Part shown: piece by piece, positions 53,748-61,702 of the stretch
Layout: every line of letters starts with the position of its first letter
Numbering within the stretch: the stretch's first letter is position 1
Origin: Kribbella sp. NBC_00382
GTDB lineage: Bacteria > Actinomycetota > Actinomycetes > Propionibacteriales > Kribbellaceae
Reading direction: 5' to 3'
NCBI RefSeq assembly: GCF_036067295.1
Contig: NZ_CP107954.1
Span: 8,184,001-8,248,000 of the forward strand
DNA: 64,000 nt
The notes under the pieces: generated by a model
The model's database searches: none
The model's input: only the letters and a program-made list of their open reading frames with translations
Told to the model about the DNA's origin: nothing
Position numbers and translations under genes: made by a program

Positions 53748-54621
53748 GCTGCGTCTCCTCTTCGACGACTTCCGGGACATAGTGCCCGACTGGTGAGTAA
53801 CTTGAGAACCCCTTGGTCACATCTGCCTTATCACCAGTTGTCCCCGCGCTGTTACCCCTCGCGTCTTCTTCTGGCGTCGGAGAAGACGGTTTTATGGTCG
53901 CCGCGGGCTTGCTGGGCGCGGCGGACAGCTTCGTCGGGGGCGGGTCGCCGGCTTGTAGGCGGGCTGTGGTTTCGGCGTTGGATTTGGCTAGGTCGGCGAG
54001 GTAGGCGCGGCGGGGGGCGTCTGCGGCGTACCGGGTCCGGCGGTCTCGGACCACCACGGCGGGGACGCCGACGGCTACGGAGTACGCCGGGATGTTGCCT
54101 CGGGCAACGCTGTTGGCGCCGATCACGACGCCGCGGCCGATGTCGGCGCCGCGGGTGATGGTGACCTTGGTGGCCAGCCAGCAGTCGGGGCCGATCCGGA
54201 CCGGGGACTTGACCAGGCCCTGGTCCTTGATCGGGAGGTCGAGGTCCTCGGTCTTGTGGTCGAAGTCGCAGATGTACGTACCGTCCGCGATCAGCGTCGA
54301 CGCGCCGATCTCGATGTCCAGGTAGCAGTTGACCGTGACGTCGCGCGCGAAGACCACCTTGTCGCCGATCCGCAGGGTGCCCTCATGGGCCCGCAGCCGC
54401 GTCTCGTCGCCCAGATGCACCCATTGGCCGAGGATCAGCCGCCCGTGCCCGGGCCGCGCGACGATCTCCAGCTTCTTGCCGAGGAAGACGAATCCCTCGG
54501 TGATCACCTGCGGATGCCGCAGCTTGAACCAGCCGAAGCGCCAGTAGCGCTTCAGGTAGTACGGCGTCCACGCCCGGTGGCGCACCACCCAGCGCAGATT
54601 CGCCGCCGTCAACAACCGCAT
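53740..54621 (-). CDS. hexapeptide-repeat (left-handed beta-helix) acyltransferase, Rv3034c-like
   Basis: 293 residues from ATG 54621. Hexapeptide repeats lie between about 65 and 175: VHLGDETRLRAHEG, VVFARDVTVNCYLDIEIGAS, CWLATKVTITRGADIGRGVVIGANSVARGNIPAYSVAVGVPA. These trimeric enzymes acylate sugars, often with acetyl-CoA. The C-terminal 70 residues are a disordered Pro/Ser/Thr tail. Position between the etf genes and a methyltransferase/enoyl hydratase pair parallels Rv3034c in mycobacteria. Acceptor unknown, probably a saccharide. Confidence 0.88.
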   Translation of the reverse strand: MRLLTAANLRWVVRHRAWTPYYLKRYWRFGWFKLRHPQVITEGFVFLGKKLEIVARPGHGRLILGQWVHLGDETRLRAHEGTLRIGDKVVFARDVTVNCYLDIEIGASTLIADGTYICDFDHKTEDLDLPIKDQGLVKSPVRIGPDCWLATKVTITRGADIGRGVVIGANSVARGNIPAYSVAVGVPAVVVRDRRTRYAADAPRRAYLADLAKSNAETTARLQAGDPPPTKLSAAPSKPAATIKPSSPTPEEDARGNSAGTTGDKADVTKGFSSYSPVGHYVPEVVEEETQRG

Positions 54622-54640
54622 CCGTCCAGTATGTACACCG

Positions 54641-55588
54641 CTACTTAGCGACTCCGGTGATGGACACGTTGTAGTAGAGCTCATCGGGTACTACCTGAGA
54701 CAGAACCTTGTCGACCTTCGACAGTTGCAGCCAGGACTTGTAGGCGAACATCCGCCACCCGAACCCGAGCTTCTCCTCCGGTACCGCCGCCTCGAACGTC
54801 CGGATCGGCCACCCGACCCAGGCCGCCAGCAGCTCCTCCGTCACAGTCCGTACGTCGACAGCCCCAGCCCGCTCAGCCATCCGGGCCAATGTGTCCGGGT
54901 CGAACGTGTGGAGGTCCACGACGGCCTCCAGGGCAGCCGCCCGCGACGACTCGTCGAGCTCCGACTGGGACCGACGCCACCCGGTCAGCGCCGGCAGCTT
55001 GGTCACATTGGTCGTGGCCCACCAGGTGAATCGCGACAGCCGCCGCGCCACGAAGTCGCCGTACCGGGTGGGCTCGCCGCAGATGACGAAGCGGCCGCCC
55101 GGCTTGAGCACCCGCAGCATCTCGCGGAACGCCAGCTCGACGTCCGGGATGTGGTGGATCACCGCATGCCCGATCACCAGGTCGAAGGTGTCGTCGTCGT
55201 ACGGCAGCTTCTCCGCGTCCGCGACCTTGCCCTCGATCGCGAACCCGAGCGTGTCCGCGTTGCGCTTGGCCGCCTCGACCATGCCCGGCGACAGGTCCGT
55301 GACGTGTGCCTCGGCCAGTACTCCGGCCAGCTTCAGGTTCAGCGTGAAGAAGCCGGTGCCGGCGCCGATCTCGAGCGACTTGCCGTACGGCCAGCCGTCG
55401 GACCCGGCCACGTCGGTGAACCGGTCCCGGGCGTAGTCGACGCAGCGTTCGTCGTACGAGATCGACCACTTCTCGTCATAGGTCGACGCTTCCCAGTCGT
55501 GGTAGAGCACCTGGGCGAGCTTGTTGTCGTTCCACGCGGCCTCGACCTCTTCGGCGGTGGCGGTGGGCTTCGAAGCAGACGTGGTCAT
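54641..55588 (-). CDS. class I SAM-dependent methyltransferase, Rv3038c-like
   Basis: 315 residues from ATG 55588 (TGATG overlap with the hydratase gene). SAM motifs: SLEIGAGTGFFTLNL, VTDLSPGMVEAAKRNA, KLPYDDDTFDLVIGHAVIHHIPD, and MLRVLKPGGRF (ubiE-like core). The C-terminal 120 residues are a helical cap. The operon order (hydratase, this gene, acyltransferase) matches the mycobacterial Rv3039c-Rv3038c region. Substrate unknown. Confidence 0.88.
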   Translation of the reverse strand: MTTSASKPTATAEEVEAAWNDNKLAQVLYHDWEASTYDEKWSISYDERCVDYARDRFTDVAGSDGWPYGKSLEIGAGTGFFTLNLKLAGVLAEAHVTDLSPGMVEAAKRNADTLGFAIEGKVADAEKLPYDDDTFDLVIGHAVIHHIPDVELAFREMLRVLKPGGRFVICGEPTRYGDFVARRLSRFTWWATTNVTKLPALTGWRRSQSELDESSRAAALEAVVDLHTFDPDTLARMAERAGAVDVRTVTEELLAAWVGWPIRTFEAAVPEEKLGFGWRMFAYKSWLQLSKVDKVLSQVVPDELYYNVSITGVAK

Positions 55589-56367
55589 CAGATTCCCTTG
55601 AACTCGGCCTTGCCGGGGCCGTTCTCGACAAAAGACTTCATCCCGATCGTGCGGTCCTCGGTGGCGAACAATGCCGCGAACTGCTGCCGCTCGATCTCCA
55701 GCCCGGTGTGCAGATCGACCCCGAGCCCGGCGTCGATCGCCTCCTTGGCGGCCCGCAATGCCAGCGCGGCACCGCGAGAGAACTGCCCGGCCCAAGCAAC
55801 AGCGGCCTGATAAACCTCAGCAGCCGGTACGACCTTGTCGACCAGCCCGATCTGCAGCGACTCGGCCGCGTCCACGAAGCGTCCGGTGAAGATGATGTCC
55901 TTCGCCTTGGACGGCCCGACCAGCCGCGACAGCCGCTGTGTGCCACCGGCGCCGGGGATGACGCCGAGCAGGACCTCGGGCTGGCCGAGCTTGGCGTCAT
56001 CCGCGGCGATCCGGTAGTCCGCGCACAGGGCCAGCTCGCAGCCACCACCGAGCGCGTAGCCGGTGATCGCCGCGACAGTGGGCTTCGGGATGGCGGCGAC
56101 CGCGCTCAGCGCAGCCTGCAGCGGACCGGAGCGCTTGACCATGTCGGCGTACGACATGTCAGCCATCTCCTTGATGTCCGCGCCGGCCGCGAAAACCCGC
56201 TCGCCGCCATAGACCACGACGGCCCGCACCGCGTCGTCCGCGGTCGCCGCCAGCGCGGCGTCGCGGATCTCGTCCTGGACCTGCACGTTGAGCGCGTTCA
56301 TCTTCGGCCGGTCCAGCCGGATCGTGCCGACCCCGTCGGCCACGGTCAGGTTGACGAACTCACCCAT
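55588..56367 (-). CDS. enoyl-CoA hydratase/isomerase family protein, EchA17-like
   Basis: 259 residues from ATG 56367, five bases after GAGGAG. Crotonase fold: IRLDRPKMNALN, oxyanion-hole FAAGADIKEM and ALGGGCELALCADYR, catalytic Glu region QPEVLLGVIPGAGGTQRLSRLVG. It hydrates 2-enoyl-CoAs in beta-oxidation. First gene of the operon leading to the methyltransferase and acyltransferase; the nearby etf genes would take electrons from the preceding acyl-CoA dehydrogenase step. Confidence 0.93.
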   Translation of the reverse strand: MGEFVNLTVADGVGTIRLDRPKMNALNVQVQDEIRDAALAATADDAVRAVVVYGGERVFAAGADIKEMADMSYADMVKRSGPLQAALSAVAAIPKPTVAAITGYALGGGCELALCADYRIAADDAKLGQPEVLLGVIPGAGGTQRLSRLVGPSKAKDIIFTGRFVDAAESLQIGLVDKVVPAAEVYQAAVAWAGQFSRGAALALRAAKEAIDAGLGVDLHTGLEIERQQFAALFATEDRTIGMKSFVENGPGKAEFKGI

Positions 56368-56458
56368 CACAGCTCCTCAGTCTCAGCACTACCCGCGGGT
56401 CACATCCTCGGGCACGGTACCGGACCAGTCGAAATACTCGTACTACCGGGAGCCCTGG

Positions 56459-57505
56459 CTAGACGTCGACGGGCTGCCCGGCGGCGACAGATCGGCGGGC
56501 AGCATCCACGATGCGGAGCGTCCGCAGGCCGACTGCACCGTCGGGCTGCGGGACCACTGCCGGCGTAGTACCGGGCACTGCTTTGCCAGATGCCCGTACT
56601 GCGCTCAGGAACTCGCCGAGCATCATCGAGTCGAGGTTGCCGCCCACTGCGAGGAAGACCTCGCCGGAAGCGTCCGTACCGCCGACATGCGACTGGAACG
56701 GCGCTATCTCCACCGAGCCGTTCGTACCCGTCACCTGCAGCGTCACGCCACCCCAGGTCGGTCCGTTGTCCGGCACGCTCCAGGAGCAGTCGATGGTTGC
56801 CAGCAGCCCGTTGTCGTACGTGATGGTGACTAGGCCGCCGGTCTCCACCGACACACCCTTGTCCTGGTGCAGCACGTGGTTGGCGACGGCATGGACCCGC
56901 ACAGCCTCCGAGCCACCGGTCAGGCCGTCGATGAGGTCGGCGCAGTGCACGGTGTGGTCGACCAGCGCTCCTCCGCCGGCCAGCGCGGCGTCGGTGAACC
57001 ACTGCCGCTGGGCGTACGGGATCTTCCCGTTGTTCGTCCCCGCTACCGCAAACACGTCGCCGAGCCGGCCAGCCTCTACAGAAGCCCGCAGCCGCCCGTA
57101 CGACGGCGCGAAGCGCACCGGGTACGCCGTCATGAGGATCACCCCGGCTGCCTCGCAAGCAGCCAGCATGGCCTCGCCATCCGCCACCTCAGTCGCCAGC
57201 GGCTTCTCGCAGAGCACATGCGCCCCGGCAGCGGCCGCCCGCTCGACCAGTCCGCGGTGCAGCGCGTTCTCCGAGGTCACCACGACCGCATCGGGGCCCC
57301 AGGCAAACAGCTCGTCGTAGGAGTCGACGTAGGGAATGCCAACCTTCTCGGCGAACGCAGCGCCACGGGGACCGGCGTCGGGGGCCGCAGCGCCATCGGG
57401 GTCCGAGGACAGCACCTCGACGTCGGGCAGAGCGCCGAGCAACCCGGCGTACGACGAAGCGTGGGTGTGCGCGAAGGACGCGATCGCTACCTTCAGAACC
57501 GTCAT
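56459..57505 (-). CDS. Gfo/Idh/MocA-family oxidoreductase
   Basis: 348 residues. N-terminal Rossmann fold (VAIASFAHTHASSYAGLL), EKP motif HVLCEKPLATEV, and the C-terminal alpha/beta domain with GGGALVDHTVHCADLIDGL (the DxxxH active-site region). NAD(P)-dependent oxidation of a sugar or polyol is expected. Overlaps the preceding family member by four bases (ATGA) and is last in the sugar operon. Confidence 0.9.
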   Translation of the reverse strand: MTVLKVAIASFAHTHASSYAGLLGALPDVEVLSSDPDGAAAPDAGPRGAAFAEKVGIPYVDSYDELFAWGPDAVVVTSENALHRGLVERAAAAGAHVLCEKPLATEVADGEAMLAACEAAGVILMTAYPVRFAPSYGRLRASVEAGRLGDVFAVAGTNNGKIPYAQRQWFTDAALAGGGALVDHTVHCADLIDGLTGGSEAVRVHAVANHVLHQDKGVSVETGGLVTITYDNGLLATIDCSWSVPDNGPTWGGVTLQVTGTNGSVEIAPFQSHVGGTDASGEVFLAVGGNLDSMMLGEFLSAVRASGKAVPGTTPAVVPQPDGAVGLRTLRIVDAARRSVAAGQPVDV

Positions 57506-58518
57506 GCGGGTACTCCTGCCGGGTTGAAGGTAGTCATGTCGACAGTGCGACCTGTTGCCATCGACTCACGAGCAGCCTCGGCCAGGTAGACGGCCGCGGC
57601 GCCATCAGCCGCATCTACTCGCGGTACAGCGCCACCACGCAGGGCAGAGGAGAGCTCACGCAACTGGGTCAGGTACGGGCTCTCGAACAGAGTCGAAGAC
57701 GGGATCAGCAGGTCTCCCCCAACGGCCTCGCCCTGGAGCTCCTCGGCGTACCCGGTCTCCTTGCCGGAGGTGTACTCGAGCACCCCGGAGGAGCCTGCGA
57801 TCGAGAAGCCGGTCTTGAACGGGGTCCCGGTGGCGCCCCAGGTCGCGCGCAGGTGACTGATAGCGCCACCCTCGTGGGTCAGCGTCACATGGGCCGCCAC
57901 GTTGACCGGGCTGATCCCGTCCACGTTCGGCGGGCTCTGCACGGCGTACACGCTGGTCACCTCGCCGCACAGCCAGCGGGCCTGGTCGAGGTCGTGCACC
58001 ATCAGGTCCATGATGACGCCGCCGGAGCGGGCGACATCGCGGTACCAGCCGGCGCCGGCTGGTGACGACGCCTGCCGGAAGAAGCGAGCGACGGCCACCT
58101 TTCCGATCCGCCCTTCTTTGACGGCGGAGTGCGCAGCGACGTACTCCGGGAAGTACCGGACCACATGCGCCGGGTAGATCCGTACGCCGGCAGCCGCGGC
58201 CGCCTCGGAGAGCTCGTGCGCGTCACTGGCCCGCAGAGCGAGCGGCTTCTCGCAGATCACGTGCCGGCCGGCCTTGATCGCCGCCAGTGCGATCTCCTTG
58301 TGCGTCGCCGACGGCGTGACGATGTCGACGAAGTCCACCTCCGCGAGCAGCCCGTCAAGCGTCGGAGCGAACTCCAATCCGTAGCGAGCGACGAGTTCCT
58401 CGGCGCCGGCGGCCGAGTGCACGAGCACCCGCGCGCCGAGCGCCTGCCAGGCCGCGACGTGAACGTGCGCGATGTTGCCCGCGCCGATCAGCCCGACCGT
58501 CAGGTCAGAGTCAGACAT
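57502..58518 (-). CDS. Gfo/Idh/MocA-family oxidoreductase
   Basis: 338 residues. GLIGAGNIAHVHVAAWQALG is the dinucleotide-binding loop; HVICEKPLAL is the EKP motif; GGVIMDLMVHDLDQARWLCGE is the active-site helix (DxxxHD). Probably works on an imported sugar or inositol-like compound together with the next dehydrogenase. Lies nine bases after the permease gene. Confidence 0.92.
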   Translation of the reverse strand: MSDSDLTVGLIGAGNIAHVHVAAWQALGARVLVHSAAGAEELVARYGLEFAPTLDGLLAEVDFVDIVTPSATHKEIALAAIKAGRHVICEKPLALRASDAHELSEAAAAAGVRIYPAHVVRYFPEYVAAHSAVKEGRIGKVAVARFFRQASSPAGAGWYRDVARSGGVIMDLMVHDLDQARWLCGEVTSVYAVQSPPNVDGISPVNVAAHVTLTHEGGAISHLRATWGATGTPFKTGFSIAGSSGVLEYTSGKETGYAEELQGEAVGGDLLIPSSTLFESPYLTQLRELSSALRGGAVPRVDAADGAAAVYLAEAARESMATGRTVDMTTFNPAGVPA

Positions 58519-58527
58519 GGATGTCCT

Positions 58528-59367
58528 CTACTTGAGTCCGGAGAATGCAATGCCTTCGACGACGCGACGCTGCAGTACGACGAAGAGGATCAGGATCGGC
58601 AACATCGCCATCAGGGCCGCCGCCATCATCACTCCTGGCGAGATGCTGCCCTGATATCCAGCCAGGGTCGCCAGGCCCACGGCAAGAGGCATCTCATCTG
58701 GCGAGGAGGTGACCACCAGCGGCCAGAGCAGATCGGCCCACGACGCGAGCACGGTGATGATCGCCAGCGAGATCAGTCCTGGCTTGGCGACGGGCAGGAC
58801 GACCTTCCAGAAGGTCTGCCACGGGTTGCAGCCGTCCAGCCGCGCGGCCTCCTCCAGCTCGACCGGGATCGTCCGGAAGAACTGCATCATCAGGAAGGTC
58901 CCGAACGCGCTGAAGACACCCGGCGCGATGATGCCCTGGATGGTGTCCAGCCAGCCGAGCCGCTGGATGATCTGGTACTGCGGGATCAGGTACACCTGAC
59001 TCGGCACCATCAGGATCGACAGGATCAGCGCGAGCATCAGCCCCTTGAACCGGAACGACATCCGCGCGAACGCATAGCCGGCCATCGAGCACAGTACGAG
59101 CTGCCCGACCGTACGGCCGAGGGTGACCGCGACCGACACCCAGAACTGGTCCAGGAACGGCAGCCGCTGGAACACCTCGGTGAAGTTGCTCCACTCCAGG
59201 CCCTTGGGCAGCAGGTTCGGCGGTACCGCCTGGATCTCGGCGTTGCTGGAGAACGCCAGCTTGAGCTGCCACAGGAACGGGAACATCATCACCAGGCTGC
59301 CGATGACGAGCACCACGTGCGCGAGCCGGTTGCTGCCCAGCCGCTGCTGGTCCGCACGCTTAGTCAT
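58528..59367 (-). CDS. carbohydrate ABC transporter permease (MalG type)
   Basis: 279 residues, six spans. EAA loop is EEAARLDGCNPWQTFWKVVLPVAKPGL, with MVPSQVYLIPQYQII. Overlaps the MalF-type gene by eight bases. Confidence 0.93.
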   Translation of the reverse strand: MTKRADQQRLGSNRLAHVVLVIGSLVMMFPFLWQLKLAFSSNAEIQAVPPNLLPKGLEWSNFTEVFQRLPFLDQFWVSVAVTLGRTVGQLVLCSMAGYAFARMSFRFKGLMLALILSILMVPSQVYLIPQYQIIQRLGWLDTIQGIIAPGVFSAFGTFLMMQFFRTIPVELEEAARLDGCNPWQTFWKVVLPVAKPGLISLAIITVLASWADLLWPLVVTSSPDEMPLAVGLATLAGYQGSISPGVMMAAALMAMLPILILFVVLQRRVVEGIAFSGLK

Positions 59368-60232
59368 AGCTCACCCACCTTCGCTGCAGCCGGAACTGGA
59401 ACAGGGTCAGCAACCCGACCACCGCCAGGATCAGTACTGCGACCGCCGCGGCGTACCCGCGTTCGTTGCCGACGAAGGCCGCGTCGTAGAACAGGAAGAC
59501 CAGCGACTGCGTCTTGGGCATCACCGGATTGGTCGGCCCGAGCAACGCGAACAGCTGGTCGAAGAGTTGGAACCCGGCGATCGTGGTGATCACCGACAGG
59601 AAGAAGATCGACGGCGTCAGCAACGGCACGGTGATCGACCGGAACTGCTGCGACCGGCCCGCGCCATCCAGCGAGGCCGCCTCGTAGAGCTCGCCCGGAA
59701 TACCCTTCAGCCCGGCCGACAAGACGATCAGGTTGAACCCGATCGACATCCACAGCCCCAGCAAGGCGACCGCGATCAGCGCGAACCACGGCTCGGTGAT
59801 CCAGGACGGTCCGTCGATCCCGAACACGCCGAGCGCCTGGTTCAGTACGCCGTACTCGCCGTTGTAGATGATTCGCCAGACCAGCGAGATCGCCGTCGGC
59901 ATCGCGACGTACGGGAGGAAGAAGAGCGTGCGATAGACCATCGCGCCCTTCAGCCCCGGCCGGTTCAGCAGGCTGGCGAACAGCACCGCGATCGGGATCC
60001 CGAGCAGCACGATCGCCGTGTAGACGACCGTGTTGACGACTGCCCGGTAAACCTGCGAGTCACCGACCAGCTGGCTGTAGTTGGCGATGCCCACCCAGGT
60101 CGCACCACCGAACGGCCCCGTCTCCGTGAAGCTGTCGTAGAGCGTCTTGACCAGCGGCCACAAATAGAAGACCAGAACACCCAAGAAGGTCGGCAGCACA
60201 AAGACCCAAGGCCACTTGCCGTCCTTGCTCAC
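59360..60232 (-). CDS. carbohydrate ABC transporter permease (MalF type)
   Basis: 290 residues from GTG 60232 (GTGA overlap with the binding-protein stop); an apparent upstream extension is inside that gene. Starts with a membrane span (WVFVLPTFLGVLVFYLWPLV), EAA loop YEAASLDGAGRSQQFRSITVPLL. Ends overlapping the second permease gene. Confidence 0.93.
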   Translation of the reverse strand: MSKDGKWPWVFVLPTFLGVLVFYLWPLVKTLYDSFTETGPFGGATWVGIANYSQLVGDSQVYRAVVNTVVYTAIVLLGIPIAVLFASLLNRPGLKGAMVYRTLFFLPYVAMPTAISLVWRIIYNGEYGVLNQALGVFGIDGPSWITEPWFALIAVALLGLWMSIGFNLIVLSAGLKGIPGELYEAASLDGAGRSQQFRSITVPLLTPSIFFLSVITTIAGFQLFDQLFALLGPTNPVMPKTQSLVFLFYDAAFVGNERGYAAAVAVLILAVVGLLTLFQFRLQRRWVSYD

Positions 60233-61518
60233 TTTTCCTTGCCCAGCGCCTCGTCCATCTTGGTCGCGACCTGGGGGCCGACCTCGGACATCGGCTTGGT
60301 GCCGCCGAAGGCCGCGATCAGGTCGTCGGTCTCGAGCTGGTTCCAGACGCCGGTGTCCTTCGAGACCGGGTACGGCTCGGAGTACTGCTCGGCCGCCTCG
60401 ATGTAGGTCTTCAGGTTGTACTGCGGCGCGCTGTTGACGAAGTCCGTCTGCGTTCCCGTGTACGCCGGGTTCGCCGCGCCGGCCTTGGCCTGGATCAGCG
60501 CCGCGTCCTTGCCACCGAGGAAGGCGAGGAACGCCGCTGCCGCCTCCGGGTTCTTCGTCTTGGCGCTCATCACGTTGGCGATGCCGTGGATCACCGTCTT
60601 GCGACCGCCGTTGGGGGCCTTCGGCAACGGCACCACACTGAAGTCGTTCTTGTACGGTGACTTGAGCGCGGCCGAGACGACCCAGTTGCCGTTCCACATC
60701 ATCGCGGCCTTGCCGTCGAAGAACCGGTCCTGGCTCTTGGTCTCGGCGTTCTGCGCGGCGGTCGGGGTGTAGCCGCCCTTGACCATGTCGGACCAGAACT
60801 GCAGCGCCTCGATCGACTTCGGATCGCCGTATCCGGACTTGCCGTCCTTGATCACGTAGCCGCCGTTGCTCAGCATCGCCGGGTAGAAGTCGGACTGGTT
60901 GCCGAGATTGTCACCACTGGCCCAGATGCCCTTGGAGCCGAGCGCCGCCTTGAGCTTCACCGCGGCAGCCTTGTAGTCGTTCCAGGTCCAGTCGGCCGTA
61001 GGCGCCGCGACCTTGGCATCGGCGAAGAGCTTCTTGTTGTACCAAAGTGCGATCGTGTCGTAGTCCTTCGGTACGCCGTACTGCTTGCCGTCGAGCGTGT
61101 AGAGGTCGTCGAGCGCCTTGGGGTAGTTGGCCGGGTCGACCTGCTTGGCCCCGATCAGCCCGTCGAGGGTGGCGAGCTGCTTGTTCGAGGCGAACAGCTG
61201 GAAGTTGGGTCCGTTCATCCAGAACACGTCGGGCAGGTTGTTCGACGAGCCCTGCGTCTTGAGCTTGGTGAAGTACTGGTCGAAGGTGGCCAGCGAGATC
61301 GACACCTTCACGTCCGGGTACTTCTGGTTGAACGCCTTGACGATCTGCTGCATCGCGGGCTGCTGGTTGACGTCCCAGATCGCGTAGGTGAGGTCGCCCT
61401 TCACCTTCGCCGGATCGTCGGGAACCTTCGCGTCGCCCGCGCCGCCGGAGTTGCCTCCGCAGCCGGCCAGGGCGAGCGCTGCCAGGGTGAGCCCGGCCAG
61501 GACAGATGGAATTCGCAT
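60229..61518 (-). CDS. carbohydrate ABC transporter substrate-binding lipoprotein
   Basis: 429 residues. Lipobox LALAGC (Cys20), then a short Gly/Asn linker and a family-1 solute-binding fold: TYAIWDVNQQPAMQQIVKAFNQKYPDV, NLPDVFWMNGPNFQLFAS, PTADWTWNDYKAAAVKL, AAMMWNGNWVVSAAL. First gene of the operon. No ATPase is present, so a shared MsmX/MsiK-type ATPase elsewhere is inferred. Sugar unknown. Confidence 0.93.
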   Translation of the reverse strand: MRIPSVLAGLTLAALALAGCGGNSGGAGDAKVPDDPAKVKGDLTYAIWDVNQQPAMQQIVKAFNQKYPDVKVSISLATFDQYFTKLKTQGSSNNLPDVFWMNGPNFQLFASNKQLATLDGLIGAKQVDPANYPKALDDLYTLDGKQYGVPKDYDTIALWYNKKLFADAKVAAPTADWTWNDYKAAAVKLKAALGSKGIWASGDNLGNQSDFYPAMLSNGGYVIKDGKSGYGDPKSIEALQFWSDMVKGGYTPTAAQNAETKSQDRFFDGKAAMMWNGNWVVSAALKSPYKNDFSVVPLPKAPNGGRKTVIHGIANVMSAKTKNPEAAAAFLAFLGGKDAALIQAKAGAANPAYTGTQTDFVNSAPQYNLKTYIEAAEQYSEPYPVSKDTGVWNQLETDDLIAAFGGTKPMSEVGPQVATKMDEALGKEK

Positions 61519-61702
61519 GATGTCTCCTCCGGCAACCTGTTACCCGACCTGCATCGTGCCAGGTAAATTAGTAACGGTGTCTACGTTTGTATCATTGCGT
61601 GTCCATGCTCGCAACTACCCATCTCCGCGCATTATCAACACTATTGCGCTCAACTTGTGACGCAGCCGAGCACGTTTGACCTGTCATGGGCACAATGTGC
61701 CG
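61519..61702. promoter_or_regulatory. divergent promoter region of the sugar operon and glgX
   Basis: Between the two starts. Nested inverted repeats lie at 61539-61575: GTTAC / GTAAC outer arms and ACCTG / CAGGT inner arms, upstream of the binding-protein gene, a plausible operator. On the minus strand TTGCGA and TACAAA, 17 bases apart in the 61587-61615 area, are a weak promoter candidate. No regulator gene is adjacent. Confidence 0.35.

Noticed and set aside
58129..59589. 486-codon plus-strand open frame
   Set aside because: Antisense to a dehydrogenase and an ABC permease gene; His/Arg/Asp-rich shadow.
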